From Lachnospiraceae bacterium (GTDB taxonomy: Bacteria > Bacillota > Clostridia > Lachnospirales > Lachnospiraceae): a stretch of DNA of 64,000 nt. The number at the start of each line of letters is the position of its first letter. The stretch's first letter is position 1. The stretch spans positions 62,001 through 126,000 of the forward strand of contig FZRB01000004.1 of NCBI GenBank assembly GCA_900199595.1, written 5' to 3'. Position numbers and translations under genes: made by a program. Below the pieces are notes generated by a model. It saw only the letters and a program-made list of their open reading frames with translations, did not search any database and was not told where the DNA came from. Positions 33,173 through 42,392 of the stretch are shown here, piece after piece.

Positions 33173-35176
33173 TCAACATTTATTTACTTCCTGATAGTAC
33201 TCCATTATATCCTTGCCATAGTTAATTGATATATCCTGTGCAAGTCTCAGCATATCTGCATGATTGTATATATCAGCAAGTTTAAAGTTCATTTCTCCGC
33301 TCTGTCTTATTCCAAAGAAATCACCGGGACCTCTGAGTCTCAGATCTTCAGAAGCTATAAAGAAACCATCATTTGATTCTTCAAGAACCTTAAGCCTTTC
33401 TATAGACTCTTCTGATTTCTTTACATTTATAAATATTGCATAACTCTGTGCATCACCACGTCCGACTCTTCCTCTTAACTGATGCAGCTGGGCAAGCCCG
33501 AACCTTTCTGCATTTTCTATCATCATGACAGTAGCATTAGGATTATTGATTCCAACCTCTATTACAGTGGTTGATACAAGTATATCCGTTTCTCCTGATA
33601 TAAAATCCCTGAGAATTTTGTTTTTTTCATCCTCTTTCATGCGTCCATGAAGAAAAGATATCCTTACTGTATCTCCCAGGATCGAACTAAGCTCATCAGT
33701 ATAATTAATTACATTTTCAAGTTCAGATTCTTCATTTTCTTCAATCATCGGACATATCACATATGCCTGTCGGCCTTCTGCTATCTGATTCTTAATAAAC
33801 TTATATGCAGATGGTCTGTAATCGGTACCTACCACGCAATTCTTTATTCTCTTTCTTCCTGCAGGAAGATCTTTTATTACAGATATATCCATATCTGCAT
33901 AAAGGATTATTGCCAGAGTTCTTGGTATCGGCGTTGCACTCATAACCAGAACATGAGGACTGTTTCCTTTTTCCTCAAGCTTTTCTCTCTGTCTGACTCC
34001 AAATCTATGCTGTTCATCAGTAATAACAAGTCCAAGGTCCTTAAAAGCAACTTTATTCTGAATAATAGCATGGGTACCAATAACTATATGGCATTTTCCA
34101 TCCTTTATCTCTTCATAAACCAGCCGTTTTTCTTTAACACTCATTGAACCGGTCAGGAGTCTCACTGTAAGCTTGTATGGTTTAAAAAGCTTACTCAGAT
34201 CATCATAATGCTGTACTGCCAGAACCTCCGTGGGAACCATAAGAGCCCCCTGATAGCCAGAAAGAGCATTCATGAAAAGTGCTATCGCAGCAACAATCGT
34301 TTTACCTGAACCAACATCGCCCTGTATCAGACGATTCATCACATATCCCGAAGACATATCCTTTGTAATATCACTGACAGCAGCCTTCTGCCCGTCAGTA
34401 AGCTCATATGGAAGACCGGATATAAAAGCGTCTCTCTTCAGCTCTGATTCCTTCGATATCACATGAGAACTTGCTTCACTAACGGATTCCTCACGAAGGA
34501 GTCTTATCCTGATCAGAAATTCCAGAAATTCGTCAAATGCTATCCTGTTGATAGCTTCCTTAAGCTTATCTTCATTTTCAGGAAAATGTATCTGTCTTAT
34601 AGCCTCTTTTTTGCACATAAGATTATTATCATTTACAGCCTTATCAGGAAGATAATCTGTGATAGTATCAATCACCTGGGAAGAGGCTCTTATAGCTCTG
34701 GTTATTGAATTGTTGGTTATTCCAGCTTTTAAATGGTATAAGGGCTGCATGGTAAGCATAGCCCTTTCATAATTATACTGACTGAAATATTCAGGCATTT
34801 CCATAACCCTCATATTTCCCTTATATTTTATGACACCATAAAAAACATATGATTCGCCCTTATGGAACGTATTCTTCAGAAATGGCATATTAAACCACAC
34901 CATTCTTATTGAACCGGAATTATCAGATGCAGAAAGTCCTGTGATTGTATACCTTCTGCCTTTACGAACCTCAACATAGGTAACGATTCTGCAAAAAACA
35001 GCAACCCTGTCTCCCTCAGCAGTACTGCTGACAGAGACAGGCTTTGTATAAGTCTTATATGCTCTGGGATAATACAGGATAAGATCTTTAACAGTTTCTA
35101 TTCCGAGACTATTAAAAGACTTTGCAGTCTTTTCTCCTATACCCTTTATATTTATAATACTATCATCCAGATTCAT
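33173..35176 (-). CDS. recG: ATP-dependent DNA helicase RecG
   Basis: 667-residue branch-migration helicase that rescues stalled forks. An N-terminal wedge/OB domain (about 1-200) is followed by two helicase domains with Walker A GDVGSGKT near residue 290, DEQHRFGVRQR in place of a DEAD box, SATPIPRTL, HGRM, and motif VI LRGRVGRG. The length is slightly under typical (about 680-690). An AGGA ribosome site precedes the ATG. Confidence 0.97.
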   Translation of the reverse strand: MNLDDSIINIKGIGEKTAKSFNSLGIETVKDLILYYPRAYKTYTKPVSVSSTAEGDRVAVFCRIVTYVEVRKGRRYTITGLSASDNSGSIRMVWFNMPFLKNTFHKGESYVFYGVIKYKGNMRVMEMPEYFSQYNYERAMLTMQPLYHLKAGITNNSITRAIRASSQVIDTITDYLPDKAVNDNNLMCKKEAIRQIHFPENEDKLKEAINRIAFDEFLEFLIRIRLLREESVSEASSHVISKESELKRDAFISGLPYELTDGQKAAVSDITKDMSSGYVMNRLIQGDVGSGKTIVAAIALFMNALSGYQGALMVPTEVLAVQHYDDLSKLFKPYKLTVRLLTGSMSVKEKRLVYEEIKDGKCHIVIGTHAIIQNKVAFKDLGLVITDEQHRFGVRQREKLEEKGNSPHVLVMSATPIPRTLAIILYADMDISVIKDLPAGRKRIKNCVVGTDYRPSAYKFIKNQIAEGRQAYVICPMIEENEESELENVINYTDELSSILGDTVRISFLHGRMKEDEKNKILRDFISGETDILVSTTVIEVGINNPNATVMMIENAERFGLAQLHQLRGRVGRGDAQSYAIFINVKKSEESIERLKVLEESNDGFFIASEDLRLRGPGDFFGIRQSGEMNFKLADIYNHADMLRLAQDISINYGKDIMEYYQEVNKC

Positions 35177-35186
35177 TTAGTTATCC

Positions 35187-36920
35187 TTATTCTACAGATA
35201 CTATATAGTAGTATATTGGCTGACCGCCGTATTTTATCTCTACATCTAAATCTTCAAACTTTTCAGAAAGAAGTTCTCCAAGTTCGTCTGCTTCCTCTTT
35301 GGTTATATCCTCTCCATAATATACACTTATCAGTCCACTATCTTCGTCAGCAAGTTTTTCTATAAGATTAACAGTCACTTCACTGACTTCTGTACCAACT
35401 GCATCTATACCGTTTTCGGATATACCCATTATGTTATTCTTACGTATCTGTTTGCCATCAAAAGATGTATCCCTGACAGCAAATGTTACCTCACCAGATC
35501 TGATACCCGACAAGGCATCGCTCATCTGAGCAAAGTTATCATCCGGTTCTGCTTCAGCATTAAAGTTCAGAACCGCTCCAATCCCCTGGGGAATAGTGCT
35601 TGAAGGAACAACATAAACCTTTTTATCTTTAACTAACTCAGCAGCCTGATTACATGCCAGGATAATATTTTTATTATTTGGAAGCAGATATACATTATCA
35701 GCATTCACATTGTTAACAGCCATGATTATATCATCCGTACTTGGATTCATGGTCTGTCCTCCCTGAATTATATAATCAACTCCTACTTCCTTAAATATTT
35801 CCTCTAATCCCTCACCGGTAGCAACAGCTGCTATTCCATACTTCTGTTTAGCACCTTTTCTTTTTGCCTTAAGCTGATTAAATGCTTCTTCCTGTTCCTG
35901 AGCCTTACGTTTCTCATTTTCAATCAGAGTTCTCTCCGAATGCTCCTCTCTCATATTATCAACCTTACATCTGGTAAGCTGACCATATTCAAGTCCCTTT
36001 TCAAAGGCTCTTCCCGGATGATTAGTATGAACATGTATCTTAACTATCTCTTCATCAGCAACACAAACCAGAGAATCTCCGATAGATAAAAGATAATTCT
36101 TGATATTTTCTACCTCAGCATCAGATATCTCCTTATCAAGAAGAATGATAAATTCGGTACAATAGCCGTATTTGATATCTGCAGTAGATATATCATCCTT
36201 TCCGCTTCCCATTCTGTGTCCAACAGGTATCTTTGGAATATCAGAAAGAATTCCTGCACCTCTGGCAAGCTTCGGTTCTGAGTCTGAATCCAGAAGGCTT
36301 ACAGGCTCACCCTTTAATGCCAGAAGCATTCCTTCCATAACAGTAACAAGACCCTGACCTCCTGAATCAACTACCCCGGCTTCTTTGAGTACCGGAAGAA
36401 GCTCAGGAGTGCCTTCCAATACCTCTTTTCCATATTCTACAATCTGTTCAAGAAACAGAACTATATCATCTTCTGTACCAAGGAGCATATCTGCCTTCTC
36501 AGCCATCCCTCTTGCAACAGTAAGAATCGTACCCTCCTTTGGCTTCATTACTGCTTTATAAGCTGTCTCAACTGCGTGAGCAAAACCAGCAGTAAGATCA
36601 TCTATGTTAATCTCTTCTCTTCCTTTTATTTCTCTGCAGAAGCCTCTGAAAAGCTGTGAAAGAATAACACCTGAATTACCTCTGGCTCCTCGGAGTGACC
36701 CTCCGGATATAGCCTTTGCTAAAAGATCAATGGTCGGAGCTGACAAAGCTTCAACCTCAGAAGCAGCAGCCATAATGGTCAGAGTCATATTTGTACCTGT
36801 ATCACCGTCTGGTACAGGAAATACATTTAATTCATTTATATATTCTTTATTATTGCTTAGATTATTTGCTCCGGATATAAACGCTGCCTGCATATCCTTA
36901 GCATTTATTACATTAGACAT
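35187..36920 (-). CDS. fakA: Fatty acid kinase catalytic subunit FakA
   Basis: 577 residues from ATG 36920, six bases after GAAGGA; a longer frame would overlap the previous gene. The N-terminal DhaL-type kinase domain (NVFPVPDGDTGTNMTLTI; GGSLRGARGNSGVILSQLFRG) binds ATP-Mg. The middle and C-terminal parts (HVHTNHPGRAFEKGLEYGQL; VLPNNKN-like LLPNNKNII) are the YloV/FakA type that works with a FakB fatty-acid-binding partner to phosphorylate fatty acids for lipid synthesis. No fakB (DegV) gene is in the window. The asp23/yloU gene lies directly upstream, as usual. Confidence 0.93.
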   Translation of the reverse strand: MSNVINAKDMQAAFISGANNLSNNKEYINELNVFPVPDGDTGTNMTLTIMAAASEVEALSAPTIDLLAKAISGGSLRGARGNSGVILSQLFRGFCREIKGREEINIDDLTAGFAHAVETAYKAVMKPKEGTILTVARGMAEKADMLLGTEDDIVLFLEQIVEYGKEVLEGTPELLPVLKEAGVVDSGGQGLVTVMEGMLLALKGEPVSLLDSDSEPKLARGAGILSDIPKIPVGHRMGSGKDDISTADIKYGYCTEFIILLDKEISDAEVENIKNYLLSIGDSLVCVADEEIVKIHVHTNHPGRAFEKGLEYGQLTRCKVDNMREEHSERTLIENEKRKAQEQEEAFNQLKAKRKGAKQKYGIAAVATGEGLEEIFKEVGVDYIIQGGQTMNPSTDDIIMAVNNVNADNVYLLPNNKNIILACNQAAELVKDKKVYVVPSSTIPQGIGAVLNFNAEAEPDDNFAQMSDALSGIRSGEVTFAVRDTSFDGKQIRKNNIMGISENGIDAVGTEVSEVTVNLIEKLADEDSGLISVYYGEDITKEEADELGELLSEKFEDLDVEIKYGGQPIYYYIVSVE

Positions 36921-36936
36921 AGATTTTCCTTCCATA

Positions 36937-37296
36937 CTAATCAATCACCCTTACGCCTTCAACAAATACATTAATTGAATTCACATTTACAGTAGTATAG
37001 TCCTCTATCTGATATTTTACAGTATTAACCAGATTATCAACTACAGTTTTAATATTTACTCCATACGCAACTATAATATGAAAATCTATTATAAGGCCAC
37101 CATCCTCGGCCTGATTAACACTGACACCTTTGCTGACATTATCTCCTTTAAGAAGCTTAGCAAGACCATCCTTCATACTGATGGTAGCCATACCCACTAT
37201 ACCAAAACAGTCAAGAGCTGCATGTCCTGCAAACTGCGATATAACTTCACGATCTATAGATATTCTCCCCAGCTCATTTTCTATATATTCTGCCAT
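36937..37296 (-). CDS. Asp23/Gls24 family envelope stress protein
   Basis: 119-residue YloU-type protein of the Asp23/Gls24 family, small alkaline-shock-like proteins found at the membrane of Firmicutes. Marks are GRISIDREVISQFAGHAALDCFGIVGM and VNVNSINVFVEGVRV. No catalytic residues are known. An ideal AAAGGAGG site lies before the ATG. It directly precedes fakA, a conserved pair that suggests a link to membrane lipid state. Confidence 0.93.
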   Translation of the reverse strand: MAEYIENELGRISIDREVISQFAGHAALDCFGIVGMATISMKDGLAKLLKGDNVSKGVSVNQAEDGGLIIDFHIIVAYGVNIKTVVDNLVNTVKYQIEDYTTVNVNSINVFVEGVRVID

Positions 37297-37335
37297 ATTA
37301 ACCTCCTTTATGCATTAACTCAAAACACCTATGTA

Positions 37336-37365
37336 ATTCTAACATAACACGGCATCTATTTGCAA
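37336..37365 (-). promoter_or_regulatory. Candidate promoter of asp23-fakA
   Basis: Minus strand: TTGCAA (37360-37365), 18 bases, TAGAAT (37336-37341) preceded by TGT as an extended -10. It lies about 40 bases upstream of the Asp23 start and after the rpmB terminator. Confidence 0.55.
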
Positions 37366-37383
37366 TGACTCTGAAAAGCCTAT

Positions 37384-37412
37384 GAAAAAAAGTGTCTGTA
37401 CAAAACAGACAC
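37384..37412 (-). terminator. rpmB terminator
   Basis: AGTGTCTGT / ACAGACACT with an ACAAA-type loop, about 30 bases after the rpmB stop. It is followed on the minus strand by a run of seven T residues. Confidence 0.9.
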
Positions 37413-37444
37413 TTAAATACACTTATATCAGAAATAAGATCTAA

Positions 37445-37630
37445 CTAAGCTCTCTCAACCTTACCGGATCTGAGACACTTTGTACATACATAGATAGTCT
37501 TTGGTGAACCATCTACCTTAGCCTTAACTCTCTTAATATTTGATTTCATAATTCTGTTGGATCTTCTATGTGAATGGCTCACATTATTTCCGAAATGTAC
37601 TGACTTGTCACAATAAAAACACTTTGCCAT
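37445..37630 (-). CDS. rpmB: Ribosomal protein L28
   Basis: 61-residue large-subunit protein. MAKCFYC near the start and CTKCLRSGKVERA near the end carry the four cysteines of the zinc-binding form. GNNVSHSHRRSNRIMKSNIKRV is the typical L28 core. It is a single-gene unit with its own promoter and terminator. Confidence 0.97.
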   Translation of the reverse strand: MAKCFYCDKSVHFGNNVSHSHRRSNRIMKSNIKRVKAKVDGSPKTIYVCTKCLRSGKVERA

Positions 37631-37690
37631 CTTATATCCCTCCTTACTATCTGAACTCGGAACTAATCATTTTTGTCCGCAACATTTGGT

Positions 37691-37719
37691 ATACTATCAC
37701 ATTTTAAACGCTAATGCAA
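37691..37719 (-). promoter_or_regulatory. rpmB promoter
   Basis: Minus strand: TTGCAT (37714-37719), 17 bases, TAGTAT (37691-37696) preceded by TGA. It lies just downstream of the stop codon of the sortase gene. Confidence 0.65.
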
Positions 37720-37723
37720 GTAT

Positions 37724-38980
37724 TTAATAAACTTTTTTTGCAACAACTACAAATCTTCCCTCATCGGCATGATATGCACAGGTGGAAAGGGTAATAAGTT
37801 TATCTCCGAATGATGCCGTCTCAGCTATAGTATATGGTGTTAATTCCTTTGATTTATTAATATACTCATCAAATTCTTTTTCTGACTGAGCATTGAAGAA
37901 TTTATAATACATAAAGGAGTTTTCATCATTAGTTATTTCAGTTCTGAAAGCTGCTATCACCTCATACTTTGCATTATCTTCCAAAGTATCAAAGAAAATA
38001 GTTTTGTGTGTATTATAAAATTCTTCTGATTCATATGAAGTTATGTCGGCAAACATAGTTCCTGCCTTCATATTATGTCCATATATAAGTACATTATCCG
38101 ATGGACTGAACCAGTCTGAATACTTACTGATAAATAAAGTACCGGAAACACTCTCTTCTTTATCAAAATCACGATGTATATAATACTCCTCATCATCCGG
38201 AGTAAACATAACCGGATAATCTATCTTAGTATCAGGAATAGTTAACCATCCTACGAAATCGTGATTTTTTTTGTAAAGCTCAGCGAACTTTGTCTGTACA
38301 GAAACCCCATCTATTTCGGTATAGGTAAGGTAGCTTTCGGTCTTACTCTCACCGGATCCCTCGACTCCCTCAGGGGCAACACTGTGAGAATCAGTATCTA
38401 TCATACTCTTTAAGTCTTCAAATCTTGTTTCAGCCTTGCTTATCCTCAGAAAATATATACCAAGATAAACTCCACAGCCTAAGAAACAAAGAATAAAAAT
38501 TACCAGAAGAACATCTGTAATGATATTAGTTATTCTTCTTTTTCTTTGTTTTTTTATCGCTTCATTTCTTTTATTATTTTCAGGCTTCCTGTTCTGAACC
38601 TTACTGTATTCCGGTCTTTTCCTCACAGGATCTTTTTTCTCAGTAATTCTTTCTTCGGATTTCGGATTTCTAAGTTTTAATCCCTCAGGTTCTGATTTCC
38701 CAAGTTCTGTTCTCTCTGGTTCTGATTTTCCAGGTTCCGTTCTCTTTGGTTCCGATTTACTAAGTTTCGTTCTCTCTGGTTCCCGGTTTCTAAGCTTTAT
38801 ACTATCTGGTTCGGAACTTCTCGGCTTTACACTCTCGGACTCTGATCCTTTTATTGTTGTACTTTCAACTTTGATATTTTCAGGCTCTGTTTTTTCAGAC
38901 TTTTCATATCCTGAACTGCCTGAACCATATTTTTGTAATAGAGCTTCTATCTCATTACTATCAAAATTAAAATCTCCCAT
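37724..38980 (-). CDS. Class B sortase with repetitive cytoplasmic tail
   Basis: 418 residues from ATG 38980, three bases after the previous stop codon; the longer frame begins at an unsupported TTG. Residues 1-150 are cytoplasmic: a short acidic head, about six 10-residue repeats (SEPERTELGK type, about 46-105), then a very basic stretch. One membrane helix lies at about 152-178. The outer part is a class B sortase: catalytic His in LIYGHNMKAGTMF, Cys401 in TLSTCAYHADEGRF and the Arg just after it. It should join a surface protein to peptidoglycan or a pilin, but no LPXTG/NPXTG substrate is in the window. The tail is unusual for class B sortases. It shares an operon with a Nudix gene, a PBP and FtsW. 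Confidence 0.88.
   Translation of the reverse strand: MGDFNFDSNEIEALLQKYGSGSSGYEKSEKTEPENIKVESTTIKGSESESVKPRSSEPDSIKLRNREPERTKLSKSEPKRTEPGKSEPERTELGKSEPEGLKLRNPKSEERITEKKDPVRKRPEYSKVQNRKPENNKRNEAIKKQRKRRITNIITDVLLVIFILCFLGCGVYLGIYFLRISKAETRFEDLKSMIDTDSHSVAPEGVEGSGESKTESYLTYTEIDGVSVQTKFAELYKKNHDFVGWLTIPDTKIDYPVMFTPDDEEYYIHRDFDKEESVSGTLFISKYSDWFSPSDNVLIYGHNMKAGTMFADITSYESEEFYNTHKTIFFDTLEDNAKYEVIAAFRTEITNDENSFMYYKFFNAQSEKEFDEYINKSKELTPYTIAETASFGDKLITLSTCAYHADEGRFVVVAKKVY
38666..38845 (-). repeat. 30-bp tandem repeats in the sortase gene
   Basis: About six in-frame copies of a 30-bp unit coding SEPxxxxLxK-type decapeptides. The copies are diverged (SESESVKPRS, SEPDSIKLRN, REPERTKLSK, SEPKRTEPGK, SEPERTELGK, SEPEGLKLRN). 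Copy number could vary between strains. Confidence 0.85.
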
Positions 38981-38982
38981 AT

Positions 38983-39447
38983 CTAGTACCGCTTTCTGTC
39001 CCAAAGTCTTTTTCTTTTTAATTCAAGATATTCGCTGTAAGCGTTTTCAAGTATTTGTTTTTCATTTGGGAACTTTAACAGATGATATGCTTCATGATAC
39101 TTATAATAACCTGAATCGCAGAAAAACTCTTCTCTCTGAGGCTTACTGTAAAAGCTGTCTGCCATCATCAGATACCAGTGAACATTCTTACTTACTGTAT
39201 CAGTATAAGTATTAAATGTATAACTTGTTTTTCCGATATACTTTATAATAGTCGCGTCAACGCCGGACTCTTCCTTAACCTCTCTGAGTGCAGTTTCAGA
39301 ATGCTGTTCTCCCTCTTCTACCGTACCTTTCGGAAGAACCCATCCCTCATAACGGTTTTTGTAATTCTTGTACAGAAGAAGAATTTTACCTCTAAATATA
39401 ACCACACCGCCACAACTGGTTGCTTCGATCAATGCAATCCCTCCCAT
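38983..39447 (-). CDS. Nudix hydrolase
   Basis: 154 residues with an intact Nudix box, GTVEEGEQHSETALREVKEESGV (about residues 41-63), preceded by GWVLPKG. The start resembles diadenosine polyphosphate hydrolases and MutT-like housecleaning enzymes. The C-terminal half is Tyr/Lys-rich. The substrate cannot be told; likely a nucleotide with a diphosphate bond. It is three bases upstream of the sortase start and downstream of the PBP. Confidence 0.88.
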   Translation of the reverse strand: MGGIALIEATSCGGVVIFRGKILLLYKNYKNRYEGWVLPKGTVEEGEQHSETALREVKEESGVDATIIKYIGKTSYTFNTYTDTVSKNVHWYLMMADSFYSKPQREEFFCDSGYYKYHEAYHLLKFPNEKQILENAYSEYLELKRKRLWDRKRY

Positions 39448-39534
39448 CTATTCTGGTGTGTAACAAATCATATCAGCAATGTAACGATGCCGATAACTTT
39501 TTTTATATTAACAGCATTCTATTTTAAAATCAAG

Positions 39535-41076
39535 TTACTTTGTATTATCATCGAGTTCATAATACCTGTCCATTATATAAGAAGCAACACTGGTTCCGGA
39601 TATCTGATTCGATGTGTAATCCTCTACCACAACACTTACTACTATGTCCGGGCTGTCATCCTCTGAAAAACCTACAAACCAGGAGTTACAGTTACCGTTA
39701 TTATCATATTCTGCCGTACCTGTTTTTCCTGATACAGTGTATGGTTTTGATGACATATATTCTGACGCAGTTCCGCTTACACACACTTCTCTGAGCATAG
39801 GAATCAGTTTCTGAGTAAGCTGAGGATCAAGTACCTGACCATAGTTTTTAACCGAATTTTTCTTAATAACTGCATCATCCACACTTCTGATCTCTTTTAC
39901 AGTTCTTGGTCTCATCATTACTCCGCCATTTGCAATAGCATCCATTATAAGTGCATTGTGAAGAGGTGTAATAAGGGTATCTCCCTGACCTATGACTGTC
40001 TGGGGAATCTCTGAAATATCACTTTTTTTATCCAGAACAAATTCAGATTTATTATATGCTGAATCATATGGCAGCTTCTCGTTAAACAAAAGATCCTCTG
40101 CAAGCTGATGAAGCTTTCCGATATCTATCTCATTTGTTCCTATATTCGCAAAACTTGTATTGCATGATCTTGCCAGAGACTCCGTAAGATCCAGTTCTCC
40201 ATGTTCTGTACTGTTACTGCATCTTATGGATACGCTGTTGAAAATATCCGTTCCATAACATACATGAGAATAATCTTCGTAGTCACTATGTTCTCTAATA
40301 TATTCAAGTGCAGTAATTATTTTAAATGTAGATCCGGGAGCATAGAGTCCCTGAGTACATCTGTTAAGTAATACTGTGCTTGAGCTTCCTTCCTCAGAAT
40401 GTATGTTTTCCCATACATTATCCATATCATTCGGATCAAAGGAAGGGCTTGAATACATAACCAGAATATCGCCGGTATCTGCATCCATAACTACCACTGC
40501 TCCATTAGCACCTCCCATAGCCTCAGCTGCGGCCTGGGTAAGTTCATAATTATATGTTGTTATAACATTATCTCCGGGATTCTTCTCATCTGAAAGATCA
40601 TTTAATACCTTGCTTGCAATATTTGCATGGGAACGCATAAGTTCAAAATTACAATCCAGCTCGACTCCTGATCCTCCGTAGGAGTTATACCCCACAGTGT
40701 GAGCAAATAATTCAGAATACGGATAAACTCTTTTTTCCTCTCCTTCATCATCGGTTTTATTCTCCGCAAGAACAACACCATCACTGCTCACTATCTGTCC
40801 TCTGGAAACAAATTCATCAAAGCTGTTCTGTCTTTTGTTTCTGGCATTTGCAACAACTCTGTCGGCATCATGGAACATAAAATAAATAATAAAGCCAAAA
40901 AGAGACATAAAGGTTAAAACCATAATGTATGTCATAAATACTATAGGCTTATTCTTAATACGATTCTTTTCTGCCCGCTCTTTTTCCCTTTCCAGAAATT
41001 CCTTCATTTCCGGCGAGACTGTATTCGGTTTTTCTTTCGATACGTTGTCTTTCTTTTTCAACACTGTCTGCCTCAT
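39535..41076 (-). CDS. Class B penicillin-binding protein (transpeptidase)
   Basis: 513 residues if ATG 41076 is used. A charged cytoplasmic tail is followed by a membrane helix (about 45-68), a dimerisation domain (SRGQIVSSDGVVLAE) and a transpeptidase domain with all three active-site motifs: STFK (Ser249), SCN (about 304-306) and KTGT in SGKTGTAEYD. It cross-links peptidoglycan outside the membrane with the FtsW/RodA glycosyltransferase encoded just upstream. The first codons overlap the end of that gene by about 120 bases. An internal ATG at 41007 would cut the overlap to about 50; neither has a strong ribosome site. No PASTA domains. It resembles PbpA-type proteins paired with FtsW/RodA in Clostridia. 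Confidence 0.9.
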   Translation of the reverse strand: MRQTVLKKKDNVSKEKPNTVSPEMKEFLEREKERAEKNRIKNKPIVFMTYIMVLTFMSLFGFIIYFMFHDADRVVANARNKRQNSFDEFVSRGQIVSSDGVVLAENKTDDEGEEKRVYPYSELFAHTVGYNSYGGSGVELDCNFELMRSHANIASKVLNDLSDEKNPGDNVITTYNYELTQAAAEAMGGANGAVVVMDADTGDILVMYSSPSFDPNDMDNVWENIHSEEGSSSTVLLNRCTQGLYAPGSTFKIITALEYIREHSDYEDYSHVCYGTDIFNSVSIRCSNSTEHGELDLTESLARSCNTSFANIGTNEIDIGKLHQLAEDLLFNEKLPYDSAYNKSEFVLDKKSDISEIPQTVIGQGDTLITPLHNALIMDAIANGGVMMRPRTVKEIRSVDDAVIKKNSVKNYGQVLDPQLTQKLIPMLREVCVSGTASEYMSSKPYTVSGKTGTAEYDNNGNCNSWFVGFSEDDSPDIVVSVVVEDYTSNQISGTSVASYIMDRYYELDDNTK

Positions 41077-42391
41077 CACTTACTAAAATATATGTATACT
41101 GAACTATCGAAAACATAATCAGTGTACTGAACACACTGCTTATTCCATAGCTGATAAGAGGAAGCGTCACTCCCGTGGAAGGAATGAACTTGGTTACTCC
41201 TCCTATATTTAAGAATACCTGGAATATATAGCATATGGCTATTCCGAAGGTTACATATTTATAAAAGGGATTCTTACATTTCATAGCGATATTCTGAATA
41301 GCTATAAAGCTGCTTAAATAAACAAGTATGAGCGCAAGTCCGAATATCACTCCGAGTTCCTCACATATAGCTGAAAAAACAAAGTCGCTTTCCGCTACAG
41401 GAATTATGTATGGCATTCCTCTTCCAAGTCCCGTTCCTGCAAAACCTCCGGTTCCTATGGCAAAGAGAGATTCTGACAGCTGATAGCCTTCCGATTCAAT
41501 GTATTTGAAAGGATCCTTCCAGGCGGTTATTCGGACCATGATATGTGCAAACAGACTGTCCTTAAAGAGAACATATCCGGCAAAACATGCCAGCACCAGA
41601 AGCGCCGCTCCCAAAAACATAAAGACCGGTCGGGATGTGGCCAGATATACCATCATAAAATAGCATATATAGAAAAGCAGTACTGCTCCGAAATCCTTCT
41701 CAGCAACAAGCACCAGCATAAATGCAGCAGCTATAAGGGCATTTACTATAAGCTCCTTCATTGTACTGACTTTAACGAGTGAGCTGGCTGCAAAGAAAAT
41801 AAATACTATCTTTACAAATTCCATGGGCTGGAATGAAAAACCTGCTATCTCTATCCAGTTTCTTGAACCATTTATCTCCTTTCCTATTCCGGGGATAAAA
41901 ACTGAGGCCAGAAGAATAATTCCGAAAATACCATAGAAGGTATTCCAGTTTTTTACATTCTTAAGCTTTGAAAGGATAAATGGAATAAAAAGAGTAATGA
42001 TCAGTCCTACTGAAGCAAGAATAAACTGTCTTACTGCCAGCTTGGGACTCAGTCTGAGCAAAACCGTATATCCTATCAGCATAAGGAACGCAACATTATT
42101 AGTCAGAAGTCTTGATGAATTTTTATAAATGGTTCTGAATGCAACTATATAAACTACTGCTATAAGAATCTCAATAAGATAATACAGCATTATCTTTTTT
42201 TCCTGCATGTTAATCAAAAGCATAACATGACAAAGAAAATGTATCATAAAGATATAGAATATCTGCTTATTTAGATTAGAAGTTCTTTTTTCCCTGTCCT
42301 TAGCCGTAAAATACGTAAAGCATTTTATGGTATACAGGGTCATAAAAATCAGAACGAGATATTTAGATATCATGCATATTAGATTTTGCAT
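40955..42391 (-). CDS. SEDS peptidoglycan polymerase FtsW/RodA
   Basis: 478 residues from ATG 42391, eight bases after GAAAGG and one base after the U32 stop; a longer frame from 42466 lacks a site. About ten membrane helices. Family marks include GSRNWIEIAGFSFQPMEFVKIVFIFF (the ...QPSE-like motif reads QPME here), the catalytic Asp region ESDFVFSAICEELG, and STGVTLPLISYGISS near the end. The C-terminal 40 residues are charged and overlap the PBP gene. Partner of the class B PBP. FtsW (division), RodA (elongation) and SpoVE (spore) cannot be separated by sequence. Confidence 0.93.
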   Translation of the reverse strand: MQNLICMISKYLVLIFMTLYTIKCFTYFTAKDREKRTSNLNKQIFYIFMIHFLCHVMLLINMQEKKIMLYYLIEILIAVVYIVAFRTIYKNSSRLLTNNVAFLMLIGYTVLLRLSPKLAVRQFILASVGLIITLFIPFILSKLKNVKNWNTFYGIFGIILLASVFIPGIGKEINGSRNWIEIAGFSFQPMEFVKIVFIFFAASSLVKVSTMKELIVNALIAAAFMLVLVAEKDFGAVLLFYICYFMMVYLATSRPVFMFLGAALLVLACFAGYVLFKDSLFAHIMVRITAWKDPFKYIESEGYQLSESLFAIGTGGFAGTGLGRGMPYIIPVAESDFVFSAICEELGVIFGLALILVYLSSFIAIQNIAMKCKNPFYKYVTFGIAICYIFQVFLNIGGVTKFIPSTGVTLPLISYGISSVFSTLIMFSIVQYTYILVSDEADSVEKERQRIERKTEYSLAGNEGISGKGKRAGRKESY

Positions 42392-42392
42392 T

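Noticed and set aside
38666-38845. CRISPR-like array
   Set aside because: The repeats are adjacent, diverged and in frame inside the sortase coding region, with no spacers.
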